Below are positions 25,879 to 35,909 of a DNA stretch of 64,000 bases, in pieces (position 1 is the first letter of the stretch; each line of letters begins with the position of its first letter). The position numbers and the translations under genes were made by a program. The notes under the pieces were generated by a model. That model was given only the letters and a program-made list of their open reading frames with translations, did not search any database and was not told the DNA's origin. The stretch is taken from positions 62,001 to 126,000 of the forward strand of contig NZ_JAJUFQ010000011.1 of the NCBI RefSeq assembly GCF_029263665.1, given 5' to 3'. The DNA is from Halomonas sp. (GTDB lineage Bacteria; Pseudomonadota; Gammaproteobacteria; Pseudomonadales; Halomonadaceae).

Positions 25879-27396
25879 ATGAAGATGTTTCGCACTCTAC
25901 CGCAAGACGCAATGGCCTCTGTCGTGGTCTTTCTTGTTGCACTCCCTCTGTGCATGGGCATTGCCATCGCTTCGGGCATGCCCCCAGCCAAGGGCCTGAT
26001 CACCGGTATCATTGGTGGACTCATCGTCGGTTTCCTTTCTGGCTCACCTCTACAGGTCAGTGGACCGGCAGCCGGTCTCGCCGTGTTGGTATTCGAACTG
26101 GTTCGCACCTATGGCATGGCAGTCCTCGGCCCTGTGCTGCTATTGGCAGGATTCATTCAACTACTGGCTGGCCTGTTGCGCCTGGGAGGCTGGTTCCGGG
26201 TCACGGCCCCGGCTGTGGTATCCGGCATGCTGGCAGGTATCGGTATCCTCATCGTGCTATCCCAGCTCCATGTGATGTTCGATGCAGCTCCCCTGGCGTC
26301 TGGCCTGGATAACCTGCTCGCCTTTCCTGGAGCGCTGATGGAAGCTTTCAGTTTGACTGGTAAAGGCAGTGCACTTGCGGGATTGGTCGGTATTGGCACG
26401 ATCGCCAGCATATGGCTATGGGAGCGTTATCGCCCCAAGGCTTTGCGTTTCTTGCCCGGGGCACTGGTCGGCGTTAGCTTGGCGACACTGTTCAGCCTAT
26501 GGCTGGCACTGCCGATCAAGCGTGTAGAATTGCCTGCCAACCTGGGTGATGCCATCGACTGGATTACCCCACAGGGCCTTGGCAGCCTGGCCGACCCACA
26601 ATTGCTGGTTGCCGCTCTAGCTCTCGCCTTCATCGCCAGCGCCGAGACATTGCTGTCGGCAGCTGCCGTCGACCGAATGCATTCTGGACCACGTTCACAG
26701 TTCAATCGTGAACTCTCGGCGCAGGGCATCGGCAATATGCTGTGTGGCGCCTTGGGTGCCTTGCCGATGACCGGCGTCATCGTGCGCAGCTCAGCCAATG
26801 TCCAGGCAGGTGCACGCAGTCGGACCTCTGCCATTCTCCACGGCCTCTGGCTACTGGCGCTGGTTTCCTTGTTACCCAGCGTGTTGCAGAGCATCCCTAT
26901 CGCCAGCCTTGGCGGTGTGCTGGTCTACACCGGATTCAAGCTGGTCGACCCCAAGGCGATTCGCAACCTTGGCCAGTATGGGCGTATCCCCCCACTGATC
27001 TATGTCGCGACAGCACTATGCATCGTTGCGACTGATCTGCTGACCGGGGTACTGGTAGGCTTTGCACTGACCTTGCTGAAGCTGTTGTGGAGCGCTTCGA
27101 AGATCCACACCAGGCTGATAACGACGGATGCCAACCGGGCCGAACTGCACCTGAGCGGCACAGCCACTTTCCTGCGTGTGCCACGTCTGGCCAAGGTCCT
27201 TGCCGATATCGAACCGAGCACTCACTTGCGCATCTGCATGGATCAGCTCCATTACATTGACCATGCCAGCATAGAGCTTCTCGAAGACTGGGGGCGCTCT
27301 GCCCGCACCCAAGGAGGCAGCCTGGAGATTGTCGGTGAACAAGAGCTGAAACATCGTGTCGAGGGTCGGCAAAGGGCAGCACTGGCGCAACCCTGA
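25879..27396 (+). CDS. SulP-family anion transporter with STAS domain, probably bicarbonate
   Basis: A 505-residue inner-membrane protein. The SulP core begins QDAMASVVVFLVALPLCMGI and holds GLITGIIGGLIVGFLSGSP with VSGPAAGLAV, in about eleven to twelve segments up to residue 400. A cytoplasmic STAS domain follows (ELHLSGTATFLRVPRLAKVL, then MDQLHYIDHASIELLEDWG). SulP proteins carry sulfate, dicarboxylates or bicarbonate. Co-transcription with a carbonic anhydrase points to bicarbonate uptake by analogy with BicA and similar pairs. GGAG is nine bases before the ATG. Confidence 0.9.
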   Translation: MKMFRTLPQDAMASVVVFLVALPLCMGIAIASGMPPAKGLITGIIGGLIVGFLSGSPLQVSGPAAGLAVLVFELVRTYGMAVLGPVLLLAGFIQLLAGLLRLGGWFRVTAPAVVSGMLAGIGILIVLSQLHVMFDAAPLASGLDNLLAFPGALMEAFSLTGKGSALAGLVGIGTIASIWLWERYRPKALRFLPGALVGVSLATLFSLWLALPIKRVELPANLGDAIDWITPQGLGSLADPQLLVAALALAFIASAETLLSAAAVDRMHSGPRSQFNRELSAQGIGNMLCGALGALPMTGVIVRSSANVQAGARSRTSAILHGLWLLALVSLLPSVLQSIPIASLGGVLVYTGFKLVDPKAIRNLGQYGRIPPLIYVATALCIVATDLLTGVLVGFALTLLKLLWSASKIHTRLITTDANRAELHLSGTATFLRVPRLAKVLADIEPSTHLRICMDQLHYIDHASIELLEDWGRSARTQGGSLEIVGEQELKHRVEGRQRAALAQP

Positions 27397-27428
27397 CAGA
27401 TGTCGTTTCAGTGTGTGTCGTACTAACG

Positions 27429-27456
27429 ATGGCCCGGGCAGTGATGCCCGGGCCAT
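27429..27456. terminator. GC-rich hairpin between convergent genes
   Basis: ATGGCCCGGGCA (27429-27440) pairs perfectly with TGCCCGGGCCAT (27445-27456) around a four-base loop, between the SulP stop and the K+ channel stop. No T tract; probably bidirectional. Confidence 0.65.
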
Positions 27457-27485
27457 TGCGTGTTATCACTGAGACTTGCCGACTG

Positions 27486-28319
27486 TCAGGTGTCGTCTTC
27501 TTCCTTGCCTGCAGGCAAGCGCACTGCTGCCTCTCTTGCTAATGCCCGGTCTTCTTCCCTGCCACCTCGCTGCACAGCCAGTTCATCACGCAGCAAGGAC
27601 ACTTCCTGACGCAACTCGATAATTTCCTTGTAAAGCTCCCGCATCATCTGGCGGTTGGCCCGGTGCAAGCGCCCACTTTCATCTTCCTGTTCATCCACGA
27701 ACAACGAACCAACATAAGCAGCAAAGCTACCGAACAATCCGACTCCCGCAACCATCAGCATGATGGCCACGACCCGACCCAGGGTGGTGACAGGGTAGTA
27801 ATCGCCATATCCCACCGTCGTCACGGTGACAATGGACCACCAGATTGCCTCCTCGGCCGTGTTGATGGAGCTTCCTGGATTCGGTCCCTCGACCAGCAGA
27901 ATCACCGTGGAACCGATGATGATCAGTACAATCGACGCCGAGGCGACAGAGGCAAAGATGCCCTTGGCCTTGTTGCGAAACAGCAGCTCCCAGATCGCAT
28001 GCATCGACTTGAATGCCCGCAGCAACCGGATGACCTGAATGACCCTCAACGCACGCCCGGCATAGAAATAGCCCACAGGGATGCTCGCCAGCAGATCGAT
28101 CCACCCCCAGCGCATGAAACGCCACTTGCTCTCGGCGGCCCGAAAACGAACCACAAAATCAGCAAAAAAGAAGATGCAGACCAATACATCCAGCTTGTCG
28201 ATCAGCCTATCGATTTCTTCCGGTAGCTCATATAAAGACTGAACCACCATGGCGCCGATGACATAAATGGACAACAGCACGATCAGCAACTGAAACAGGC
28301 TCAAGCGTTCATGTTTCAT
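27486..28319 (-). CDS. voltage-gated-type potassium channel
   Basis: A 277-residue six-segment ion channel subunit. S1 is near residues 8-28, the S4-like voltage sensor reads RALRVIQVIRLLRAFK (residues 89-104), and the pore has the selectivity filter TVGYGD at 168-173, followed by S6 GRVVAIMLMVAGVGLFGSFA. The cytoplasmic C-terminus is a charged coiled coil (MMRELYKEIIELRQEVSLLR) suited to tetramer assembly, ending in an acidic tail. It resembles Kch/KvAP-type bacterial channels and would set K+ permeability, relevant to salt adaptation. It stands alone. Confidence 0.92.
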   Translation of the reverse strand: MKHERLSLFQLLIVLLSIYVIGAMVVQSLYELPEEIDRLIDKLDVLVCIFFFADFVVRFRAAESKWRFMRWGWIDLLASIPVGYFYAGRALRVIQVIRLLRAFKSMHAIWELLFRNKAKGIFASVASASIVLIIIGSTVILLVEGPNPGSSINTAEEAIWWSIVTVTTVGYGDYYPVTTLGRVVAIMLMVAGVGLFGSFAAYVGSLFVDEQEDESGRLHRANRQMMRELYKEIIELRQEVSLLRDELAVQRGGREEDRALAREAAVRLPAGKEEDDT

Positions 28320-28505
28320 GGAATAAGATAATTTTTAGTGGCAGCAAGTCTTCGACATTATGCCAAGTATCCTCGACTGCCTAGCGACTTTTAGTTGATC
28401 ATTCCGCTATAGCATTTACTGCGTGGGCGATATTGAGTGGAGGATAATATGCATCTTTTCTAGAATGCGCTGACATTCTCTGCTTGCCCTCATGAAAGGA
28501 TGCTC

Positions 28506-30566
28506 ATGCCCCGCCCGCTCATCACTCTAGTGGCTCCCGCCATTGTCCTGGGTTCCTCTCACACCCTGGCACAGGCACTTCCCGACCATGCCACCGAGCT
28601 GACACCCGTCACGGTCGAAGCATCACGCCTGTATCGCGAACTCTACACCACCCCCATGGCCGTATCCGAAGTCGATGAACAGGCCATCAGCCAGGGCCAG
28701 CAACGGGTTCGTCTCGATGAATCCCTGGCTCTGGTGCCAGGTTTGTTCATTCAGAATCGTGATAATTTCGCTCAAGGGCAGCGGGTTTCCATTCGGGGTT
28801 TTGGTGCCCGGGCCCCTTTTGGTGTGCGTGGTATCACCATCCTGATGGATGGCATTCCCTATACTTTGCCTGACGGCCAGGCTCAACTGGATGCCATCGA
28901 TCTGGACAGTGCACGCCAGATCGAAGTGATCCGTGGTCCCGCGGCAGTACAGTACGGTAACGCAGCAGGGGGCGTGGTCTCTGTGACAACCGCAGATGGT
29001 CGGGGGGAAGGCCCTTCTACCACGCGACTGCATGCCAGCGGAGGTAGTGACGGCTATGCAAAGCTGGCCGTACAGAATGGTGGCGAAAATGGTCCCTGGT
29101 CCCACCACATCAGTGCCTCCTGGCTACAACTCGATGGTTATCGGGACCACAGCCGGGTCGAGAAGGCACTGTTTGATGCCAAGTTGCGCTATCAGTTGGA
29201 TGCCGACCGAGCCGTAGGCCTTACCCTCAACCTGCTCGATAACCCTGTTGCCGAAGATCCTGGTGGCCTGACCCGAGAGCAGGCTGACGACGATCCGCGT
29301 CAGGCTGGCCGTTTTACCAAGGACTATGATACTGGCCAGACGGTCGATCAGCAGGTGATTGGGCTGCATTATGAAGACTTGGCCTTCGGCCCTGGAGCGC
29401 TCTATCTACGAGGCTTCACCAGTTGGCGAGACTTTGAGCAACAACTGCCCTACCCCGGTGACAGCTTGATCGACTACAAGCGCAACTACTATGGCGGCAG
29501 CGCAGAGTACCACCAGCGTCTGCACCTGGGTGAGCGACCGCTGGATGTCATGTTCGGCATGGACGTTGCCCACCAGGAAGACGACCGCCACCGTCGTGAG
29601 ATCGCCTTCGATGGCAGTGACCTGGGAGAAGTTGCCAACGAGACTCAGAGCGCCGACTCGCTGGGGCTTTTCGCCCAGGGAGACCTGGCCTTGAGTGATG
29701 CCTGGACATTATCGCTGGGAGGACGCTTCGATCATGTCGAGCTGGAAGTGGACGACGACTATCAGGACGACGGCGACCAGAGCGGCAAGCGCACCTTCGA
29801 TGAAACCAACGGCAGCCTGGGCATCAGTTATCGCTACCTGCCTTATCATCAGCTATACGCCAATACCAGTACGGCATTCGAAACCCCTACCTTCTCCGAA
29901 TTCGCCAACCCTGATGGCACCGGCGGTTTCAATCCAGATATCGAGCCACAACGCGCCTGGAGCAGAGAGTTGGGGGCCCGGGGCAGCCTGGGTGGTCTGG
30001 ATTACGACGTGGCCCTGTTCTCCATTGACGTCAAGGATGAGCTGGTCCCCTATGAAGGCAGCAGCGGCCGCACTTTCTATGACAATGCTGGCGATACGTC
30101 TCGTGATGGTATCGAAGTCGCACTAGGCTGGCAGCCACTGGATAGCCTGCGCCTGGACTCGGCCCTGACACTGGCGCGCTATCGCTTCGATCATGTGTCC
30201 GGCTCCGACCTCGATGGCAAGCGTCTGCCCGGCTTGCCGGAGACCACCTGGAATACCCAACTGACCTGGTTTGGCCAAGGCAGCGGTGCCGCACGCCGCT
30301 TTGCCACTCTGGAAACCCAGTATGTCGGTGACATGGTGGCTGACAATGCCAATCAGGTGGATGTCGACGACTACTGGCTGGTCAACCTGCGAGCCGGAGA
30401 CGGCTGGCGTCTGTCTTCCGGTAACGTTGTGTCCGGCTACATCGGGATTCGCAACCTGTTCGATGAAGCTTACTACGCCAACGTCCGCATCAACGCCAAT
30501 AATGATCGCTACTTCGAACCAGCTCCTGACCGCTCCTTTTATGCAGGTCTGGAGTTGACCTTCTAG
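28506..30566 (+). CDS. TonB-dependent outer-membrane receptor
   Basis: A 686-residue receptor with a signal peptide (RPLITLVAPAIVLGSSHTLA), a TonB-box-like segment near LTPVTVEASR, a plug domain (VSIRGFGARAPFGVRGITIL then MDGIPYTLPDGQAQLDAIDL, and VIRGPAAVQYGNAAGGVVS), and a 22-strand barrel ending in an aromatic residue (GLELTF). The plug strongly recalls E. coli PqqU (YncD). Ligand could be PQQ or a siderophore; I cannot decide. ATG 28506 has AAGGA five bases upstream and is preferred to 28500. No Fur box was identified with confidence. Confidence 0.9.
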   Translation: MPRPLITLVAPAIVLGSSHTLAQALPDHATELTPVTVEASRLYRELYTTPMAVSEVDEQAISQGQQRVRLDESLALVPGLFIQNRDNFAQGQRVSIRGFGARAPFGVRGITILMDGIPYTLPDGQAQLDAIDLDSARQIEVIRGPAAVQYGNAAGGVVSVTTADGRGEGPSTTRLHASGGSDGYAKLAVQNGGENGPWSHHISASWLQLDGYRDHSRVEKALFDAKLRYQLDADRAVGLTLNLLDNPVAEDPGGLTREQADDDPRQAGRFTKDYDTGQTVDQQVIGLHYEDLAFGPGALYLRGFTSWRDFEQQLPYPGDSLIDYKRNYYGGSAEYHQRLHLGERPLDVMFGMDVAHQEDDRHRREIAFDGSDLGEVANETQSADSLGLFAQGDLALSDAWTLSLGGRFDHVELEVDDDYQDDGDQSGKRTFDETNGSLGISYRYLPYHQLYANTSTAFETPTFSEFANPDGTGGFNPDIEPQRAWSRELGARGSLGGLDYDVALFSIDVKDELVPYEGSSGRTFYDNAGDTSRDGIEVALGWQPLDSLRLDSALTLARYRFDHVSGSDLDGKRLPGLPETTWNTQLTWFGQGSGAARRFATLETQYVGDMVADNANQVDVDDYWLVNLRAGDGWRLSSGNVVSGYIGIRNLFDEAYYANVRINANNDRYFEPAPDRSFYAGLELTF

Positions 30567-30620
30567 ATCTTCTAGACCCTCCGTATCTTCCGGAAACGAC
30601 AGTGGTTCGCCACAAACGAT

Positions 30621-30646
30621 AAAACCCTCTGCGAAAGAGGGTTTTA
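30621..30646. terminator. bidirectional intrinsic terminator
   Basis: AAAACCCTCT (30621-30630), loop GCGAAA, AGAGGGTTTT (30637-30646). The A and T flanks give a T run on both strands, serving the TonB receptor (+) and FadL-like (-) genes. Confidence 0.9.
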
Positions 30647-30671
30647 TCTTCAACCAGCGATTCGGCCAGAA

Positions 30672-31970
30672 TCAGAAACGATAAGTGACCTGGGCACCAA
30701 AGCCATGGGCAGAGTTGTCGTAATCTGCCTTGTAGCTGCCACGCAACGGATCTTCCTGGGACAGCTCGGCGCTACTCTCGTCGAGATAGGTGTAGGCCAC
30801 ATCCACCGTCAGGTTCTGGACCGGTGTCCATCCCGCGCCAAGAGAATAGATCATACGATCACCGGACGGCACACGAACGGTACGGTCTTCATCTCGAATG
30901 GGCGATTCATCATAGGCCACGCCACCACGGAACACCCACTGGTCGTTTGCCTTGTAGCTGGCACCCACGGCATATTGCATGCTGTCCTTATAGTTCTGGA
31001 CTTCTTCAATCTGGCGAATGTCATTCTTGACCACCAGTTCATCGAAGCTACTCCACTCGACCCGTGTCACACCGCCCATCAGCGTCCACTTGTCGTTCAA
31101 CTCGTGGGTCACCGACAGATCCCAAGTGGCCGGCAGGCTTACCCCGAGGGAAGCATCTGTACTCAGTGAAGCCGAAACGGGAATCGTGCCGAGAACGGGA
31201 TGGTCATATGGGACAACCTGATTCTCGAAGGAGGCATCCCCCTCGAGGTCGTAATCCACCTCGGAGTGATAGGCAAGGCCGAATGTCGTGCGCTCCCAGG
31301 GCTTGTACATCAGACCCCAGGTAAAGCCCCAGGCTTCATCGTCACCATCAACCACCACTCGGCCATCCCCAGCTACCGAGGTACTGCCATCCGGGTTCAC
31401 GACGGTAGCACCACCAGGCGTACGGGAGCCCAGCTTGCCTTCAATACGGTTGTAGGTCACGCCGAAACCAGCAGATACCTGATCACTGAACTTGATCGAG
31501 ATGGTCGGCTGAATAGTGGCAACCTCAACATGGCTGTAATCGCCAAAGTAGCGCCCCTGGAAGTCTGACTCGTAGTCGGTAATCAAGCCGAAAGGCGCAT
31601 AAACCCCCAGGCCGAAGTGCAGATGGTCATTGATTGGTTGTACGTAATACGCAAAGGGAATCGCCTTGTCCGGCACCATATCGCCGTCATTGTTGCCGGT
31701 GGCAGTGCCAGAAGCATTATCGATATCCGAACTCGGCATCAGATAGGCCACACCACCCGTGATCTGGGCCTCATCGAGGAAGGACATCCCCGCTGGGTTG
31801 CCATAGACGATAGAAGCATCATTGACCGTCGAAGCACGTCCGGCGAATGAGGTGCCCTGTCCACTGACGCTCTGCTCGTTCAACTGAAAGGCGCCAGCCA
31901 TGGCCTGGGAGGAAACAGCGGTGGCAGCCGCTGCGATGGCGAGGGTGAGAGGTTTGAACTTGTTGTGCAT
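30672..31970 (-). CDS. fadL: FadL/OmpP1-type long-chain fatty acid outer-membrane porin
   Basis: A 432-residue barrel protein. After a signal peptide ending AMA the mature N-terminus GAFQLNEQSVSGQGTSFAGR and the following DASIVYGNPAGMSFL match the FadL hatch region, where the NPA motif gates ligand entry. The C-terminus GFGAQVTYRF ends in Phe, needed for barrel assembly. The family imports long-chain fatty acids and other hydrophobic compounds; a narrower substrate cannot be assigned. It is monocistronic, with its promoter in the 335-bp gap shared with the merR-like gene. Confidence 0.9.
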   Translation of the reverse strand: MHNKFKPLTLAIAAAATAVSSQAMAGAFQLNEQSVSGQGTSFAGRASTVNDASIVYGNPAGMSFLDEAQITGGVAYLMPSSDIDNASGTATGNNDGDMVPDKAIPFAYYVQPINDHLHFGLGVYAPFGLITDYESDFQGRYFGDYSHVEVATIQPTISIKFSDQVSAGFGVTYNRIEGKLGSRTPGGATVVNPDGSTSVAGDGRVVVDGDDEAWGFTWGLMYKPWERTTFGLAYHSEVDYDLEGDASFENQVVPYDHPVLGTIPVSASLSTDASLGVSLPATWDLSVTHELNDKWTLMGGVTRVEWSSFDELVVKNDIRQIEEVQNYKDSMQYAVGASYKANDQWVFRGGVAYDESPIRDEDRTVRVPSGDRMIYSLGAGWTPVQNLTVDVAYTYLDESSAELSQEDPLRGSYKADYDNSAHGFGAQVTYRF

Positions 31971-32203
31971 TATCTCGACGTCCTATATCAGCAAGCTGGT
32001 CGTTATCGTGTTGTTCAACCGCGCACCCGCTCCACAGGTTACGGCTTGTAATGAGTGTTTGCGATAGACGTGGAGAGTTCAAGGGCAAACGTTCGTTTGA
32101 AACCCATATTTGCTCATACTTTGGTCAAACGCCACACCACCTTTCATTAAATTCAAATAGTTACCGACATTCATATATTAAATCATGCTGATAAAAAAAC
32201 GCC

Positions 32204-32235
32204 TTGACCTTTGTGTTACTCAAAGGTTTTACACT
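32204..32235 (+). promoter_or_regulatory. MerR/CueR-type promoter with operator in a 20-bp spacer
   Basis: TTGACC (32204-32209) and TACACT (32230-32235) are 20 bp apart. Between them lies a perfect dyad, ACCTTTG (32207-32213) and CAAAGGT (32221-32227), around 7 bases. Overlong spacers bridged by a dyad define promoters that MerR regulators activate by twisting DNA; the E. coli CueR site has the same 7-7-7 form. It drives the regulator and copA together. The rest of 31971-32305 holds a small repeat and no other gene. Confidence 0.85.
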
Positions 32236-32252
32236 GCACCTTGTATCCACAC

Positions 32253-32289
32253 TTCTCATCAACGCGTTTCTCATCAATACATTCCTCAA
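32253..32289. repeat. degenerate 15-bp tandem repeat in the merR leader
   Basis: TTCTCATCAA starts at 32253 and 32268, and TTCCTCAA at 32282, a period of 15 then 14 bp, lying between the promoter and the ribosome site of the merR-like gene. Confidence 0.6.
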
Positions 32290-32305
32290 TAAAGAGGAGA
32301 GGTAG

Positions 32306-32731
32306 ATGAAAGTCAGTGAACTCGCACGCCAGGCCGGCGTGACTGCTGAAACAGTACGTCACTACACCCGAGAAGGATTGCTGGCACCAAGCCGAGATCC
32401 TGGTAATGGCTATCACCACTATGACCGCCAGGACCTGGAACGCCTCGACTTCATCCAGCGTGCCCGGACCCTGGGCTTCAGCTTGTCCGAAATCCACGAC
32501 ATCCTCGATCACGCCGCCCATGGTGACTCGCCTTGCCCCATGGTGCGAGATCTGCTGGCCGCCCGCCTACCTCAGATCCGCCGCCGTATTCGTGAGCTTG
32601 AGGAACTGGCCTCGCGCATGGAGCAGGCCATGAAAAACTGGGAAAAGATGCCCGACGGTGTTCCCGATGGACATAGCCTTTGCCGCTTGATCGAAAGCGT
32701 GCCGACGCCGTCACAGGAGGAAGACGCATGA
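32306..32731 (+). CDS. MerR-family metal-responsive regulator, probably copper
   Basis: A 141-residue regulator. The winged helix begins [20 protein letters not shown], with the second wing region [19 protein letters not shown], then the dimerisation helix. Cys77 in GDSPCPMV and Cys126 in HSLCRLIE are the only candidate metal ligands; CueR-like proteins use two Cys, though spacing here is wider than the usual C-x7-C. Its stop overlaps the copA ATG (ATGA), so copper is the likely inducer. GAGGAGAGG precedes the ATG. Autoregulation is implied by the operator at 32204-32235. Confidence 0.88.
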   Translation: MKVSELARQAGVTAETVRHYTREGLLAPSRDPGNGYHHYDRQDLERLDFIQRARTLGFSLSEIHDILDHAAHGDSPCPMVRDLLAARLPQIRRRIRELEELASRMEQAMKNWEKMPDGVPDGHSLCRLIESVPTPSQEEDA

Positions 32732-35298
32732 ATGCACCAGCCCCCAAGATTCGTCATGTCCCGGGAATGAGCTGCCAAGGCTGCGTCGGTCGGATGCGCA
32801 AGGCCATCACTGCTGCCGATGACTCTGCCTTGGTGGAGGGCATGCCTGACACCAGGCGTCTGGAGGTCGCAACGCAGTTATCCGATGATCAGCTCGATGC
32901 GATCCTGCGTGACGCTGGCTACCCTGCTGAAGGTGTTGATTACCCCGTCGAAGAAGATGATGGAGGTGCTGCTGAGGTCATGTCCGAGGCAGACAGCTCT
33001 TTGCCGTCGCCGTCAGGCAAGGGACAATTCCAGCAGAAATTGAGTGAGACCGCCTCTTCCACCCAGCGCCTGTCGATTCAGGGAATGACCTGCGCCAGCT
33101 GTGTTGCCAGTGTGCAAAAGGCACTGTCCGCTGTTCCTGGGGTAGAAAAAGCCGAGGTCAACTTCGCATCCCATAGCGCCCGGGTACGCGGCTCTGCCGA
33201 CAGTGGCGCCTTGATACAGGCGGTAGAGGCGACCGGTTACAGTGCAGAGCCCATCGTCGATCTGCGCCAGGCAGAGCAACGTCGCGTCGAGCATAACCAA
33301 CGTGAATATCAGCGCATGCTGCGTGGTAGTCTGCTGTCTCTGGCCCTGGCCATACCTCTGATGATCAGCATGCTGCTGTATCACCCCGCTCCCATTGGCA
33401 TGGCACGTATTGGCTGGGGAGCAGTCGGTCTGGCCACACTGGCCATCCTGGCTGGCCCCGGCAGACATTTTTTCACCAATGCCTGGAAAGCTGCCCGCCA
33501 TCACCAGGCCAATATGGATACCCTGATTGCCATTGGCACCGGGGCCGCCTGGCTGTATTCCATGGCCGTGGTGGTTGCAGCTCCCTGGCTGCCGAAGATG
33601 GCCCATGGTCTCTATTTCGAAGCCTCTGCCATGATCATTGGCCTGGTTCTTCTGGGTCATGCCCTGGAGCTCAAGGCGAAAGGCAAGACATCAGAAGCCC
33701 TGCACCGCCTGCTTGACCTTCAGAGCCAGAGCGCTCGCGTCGTACGCAATGGCAAGGAAATCGATCTGCCTATCGACGATGTCACGGAAGGTGACATGGT
33801 TCGAGTACGCCCAGGGGAGCGTCTGCCCGTTGATGGCGAAGTGGTCGAAGGGCAAAGCCATATCGATGAGTCCATGCTCACTGGTGAGCCCTTGGCTGTG
33901 TTGCGCAGCCCTGGCGACGAGGTCAACGCAGGCACTGTCAATGGCCGAGGGTCCCTACTCTATCGGGCGACACGCGTGGGTGCCGATACTCGCCTCGGGC
34001 GCATCACCGAGCAGGTCGCCACGGCCCAGGGTTCCAAGCCTCCGATTGGCAACCTGGCAGACCGGGTGTCGGCCGTGTTCGTACCCAGCGTGATGATTCT
34101 GGCGGTACTGACCGCCCTGGCCTGGTATCACTTCGGGCCCGAACCACGGGTCATTCATATGCTGGTCACAGCGACCACTGTCCTGATCATTGCCTGTCCC
34201 TGTGCCCTGGGCCTGGCGACCCCCTTATCTACCATGATTGGTGTGGGCAAGGCCGCCGAGCATGGAGTGCTGATACGTTCTGGCGATGCACTGCAGACGG
34301 CCAGCCGGATCACGACCCTGGTGGTCGACAAGACCGGTACCCTCACCGAGGGTAAACCTCAAGTCACCGACAGCCGTATTGTGCAAGGAAACGAGCGTGA
34401 GCTGCTGAGCCTGGTTACCGCCTTGGAAAGTCGCTCCGAGCACCCCCTTGGCGAAGCGTTGATCCAGCACGCAACGAACATCCTTGGCGGGACAGCTACT
34501 GCATCAGAGATCAGTGACTTTCAGAGTGTAACCGGACGAGGCGTGACCGCTCGGGACAGCGCGGGACACGCCTTGGCCTTGGGTAATGAGCGCCTGATAC
34601 AGGATGCTGGCGCCAACCTGGCCGCCCTTGGTGAAGACCGTGAGCGCTGGGAATCCCAGGCTCGCAGCCTGGTCTACCTGGCTATTGATGGACAACTGGC
34701 AGCCGCCTTTGCCATTCAGGATCCGCTGCGTGCCGACAGCCAGGAAGCGATTTCCCGACTACAGAAGGAAGGCCTCAAGGTCGTCATGCTGACGGGAGAT
34801 AACGCCGCTACTGCACAAGCCATCGGTGCCCAGGTCGGTATCGACATGATCAAGGCCGACCTGACGCCAGAAGACAAGCACAGCGAAATCGAGCGTCTGC
34901 AGCGTAACGGAGAAGTGGTCGGCATGGTCGGCGATGGTATCAATGACGCTCCGGCACTGGCCCGGGCCGATGTCGGCTTCGCCGTGGCTCAAGGCAGTGA
35001 TGTCGCCATCGAAAGTGCTGGCATTACCCTGATGCGCTCCTCCCTTCATGGCATTGCGGATGCCATTGAGATCAGCCGGGCAACACTATCCAATATCAAG
35101 CAGAACCTGTGGGGAGCCCTGGGCTACAACACCTTGTGCATACCTATTGCAGCGGGGGTGCTCTACCCGTTCACTGGCATGCTGTTGTCACCCGTGATTG
35201 CTGGAGCGGCCATGTCACTGTCATCGGTTACCGTGGTCGGTAACGCCAACCGCCTGCGTCTGGCACGCATCGGCCAACGCACGGAGGGAAACTCATGA
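32728..35298 (+). CDS. copA: copper-exporting P1B-type ATPase
   Basis: An 856-residue pump expelling Cu+ from cytoplasm. Two N-terminal HMA domains: GMSCQGC (Cys16, Cys19) and GMTCASC (Cys122, Cys125), joined by an acidic linker. Eight membrane segments include the transport motif CPC at 490-492 ([13 protein letters not shown]). Phosphorylated Asp534 lies in DKTGTLTEG, the hinge is [10 protein letters not shown], and [18 protein letters not shown] closes the P domain. The first HMA is divergent and lacks the usual hydrophobic packing. The ATG overlaps the regulator stop by 4 bp; the stop overlaps a downstream microprotein the same way. Confidence 0.96.
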   Translation: MNAPAPKIRHVPGMSCQGCVGRMRKAITAADDSALVEGMPDTRRLEVATQLSDDQLDAILRDAGYPAEGVDYPVEEDDGGAAEVMSEADSSLPSPSGKGQFQQKLSETASSTQRLSIQGMTCASCVASVQKALSAVPGVEKAEVNFASHSARVRGSADSGALIQAVEATGYSAEPIVDLRQAEQRRVEHNQREYQRMLRGSLLSLALAIPLMISMLLYHPAPIGMARIGWGAVGLATLAILAGPGRHFFTNAWKAARHHQANMDTLIAIGTGAAWLYSMAVVVAAPWLPKMAHGLYFEASAMIIGLVLLGHALELKAKGKTSEALHRLLDLQSQSARVVRNGKEIDLPIDDVTEGDMVRVRPGERLPVDGEVVEGQSHIDESMLTGEPLAVLRSPGDEVNAGTVNGRGSLLYRATRVGADTRLGRITEQVATAQGSKPPIGNLADRVSAVFVPSVMILAVLTALAWYHFGPEPRVIHMLVTATTVLIIACPCALGLATPLSTMIGVGKAAEHGVLIRSGDALQTASRITTLVVDKTGTLTEGKPQVTDSRIVQGNERELLSLVTALESRSEHPLGEALIQHATNILGGTATASEISDFQSVTGRGVTARDSAGHALALGNERLIQDAGANLAALGEDRERWESQARSLVYLAIDGQLAAAFAIQDPLRADSQEAISRLQKEGLKVVMLTGDNAATAQAIGAQVGIDMIKADLTPEDKHSEIERLQRNGEVVGMVGDGINDAPALARADVGFAVAQGSDVAIESAGITLMRSSLHGIADAIEISRATLSNIKQNLWGALGYNTLCIPIAAGVLYPFTGMLLSPVIAGAAMSLSSVTVVGNANRLRLARIGQRTEGNS

Positions 35299-35369
35299 GC
35301 CTGATCATTACCCTTGCCGGATTTGGCTTGATTGCCCTGATCGTCTGGTGGTTCTGGCTGAGCCATTGA
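35295..35369 (+). CDS. 24-residue membrane microprotein coupled to copA
   Basis: The copA TGA overlaps an ATG (ATGA at 35295-35298) that opens a 24-codon frame, [20 protein letters not shown] then WLSH. It is a single hydrophobic segment ending in a WWFW aromatic girdle. GGAGGG lies eight bases upstream, within copA. Regulator, pump and microprotein are thus linked by successive 4-bp overlaps. It could be a small subunit of the pump, or the surviving anchor of a membrane-bound cupredoxin often found next to such ATPases. Too short for homology. Confidence 0.5.
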   Translation: MSLIITLAGFGLIALIVWWFWLSH

Positions 35370-35399
35370 TAGGGGAAAGCCGGGCTTTATCTGGAAAGC

Positions 35400-35816
35400 C
35401 TAATAGTTTGGCCAGATACCCGGCGTAGCCAACTCCAACAGATGCCCGTCGGGATCACGAAAATACAGACTCTCACCGCCCTTGGACCAATGGGTGCGCC
35501 CTTCGATGGTCACGCCATGAGCGGTGAGGGCCTGCTCCCAGTCCTGCAGGCCATCTGCATCGATGGAAAACGCCATATGCACCGGCCCATTACCATCATG
35601 AGGTGGAATCGTCCCCCTCTCCTGGGGCAGGACAACGGTTTCCCGGGTTTCTCCTTCCAGGAAAAGCAGCAGTACGGAGGGCCCTACCTCATAGGCAGTG
35701 AAGCGATGATCTGCAGTAAAGGGAGACAGGCCCATCACTTCCTCGAAAAAAGCGCGAGCACGAGACATATCTGCTACATAGAGCGCCGTTTCCAGCACGG
35801 CATTAAGTTGAGGCAT
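35400..35816 (-). CDS. glyoxalase/bleomycin-resistance (VOC) superfamily protein
   Basis: A 138-residue VOC protein with two beta-alpha-beta-beta-beta units: AVLETALYVADMSRARAFFE in the first, and VHMAFSIDADGLQDWEQALT in the second, ending SLYFRDPDGHLLELATPG. Metal-binding positions (His in HMAF, Glu in LLELAT) are present. Roles range from lactoylglutathione lyase to fosfomycin or bleomycin resistance or ring cleavage; none can be chosen. GAGGAGG lies six bases before ATG 35816, which excludes the longer frame from 35885. Confidence 0.85.
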   Translation of the reverse strand: MPQLNAVLETALYVADMSRARAFFEEVMGLSPFTADHRFTAYEVGPSVLLLFLEGETRETVVLPQERGTIPPHDGNGPVHMAFSIDADGLQDWEQALTAHGVTIEGRTHWSKGGESLYFRDPDGHLLELATPGIWPNY

Positions 35817-35909
35817 GGTCGCCTCCTCTGCGCCAGCAATGATGAAATCTTTACCTGCATGTCCACAGCTTAGGCCATATGCCAAGGCTATCAGTACTGG
35901 CTACCTGCA

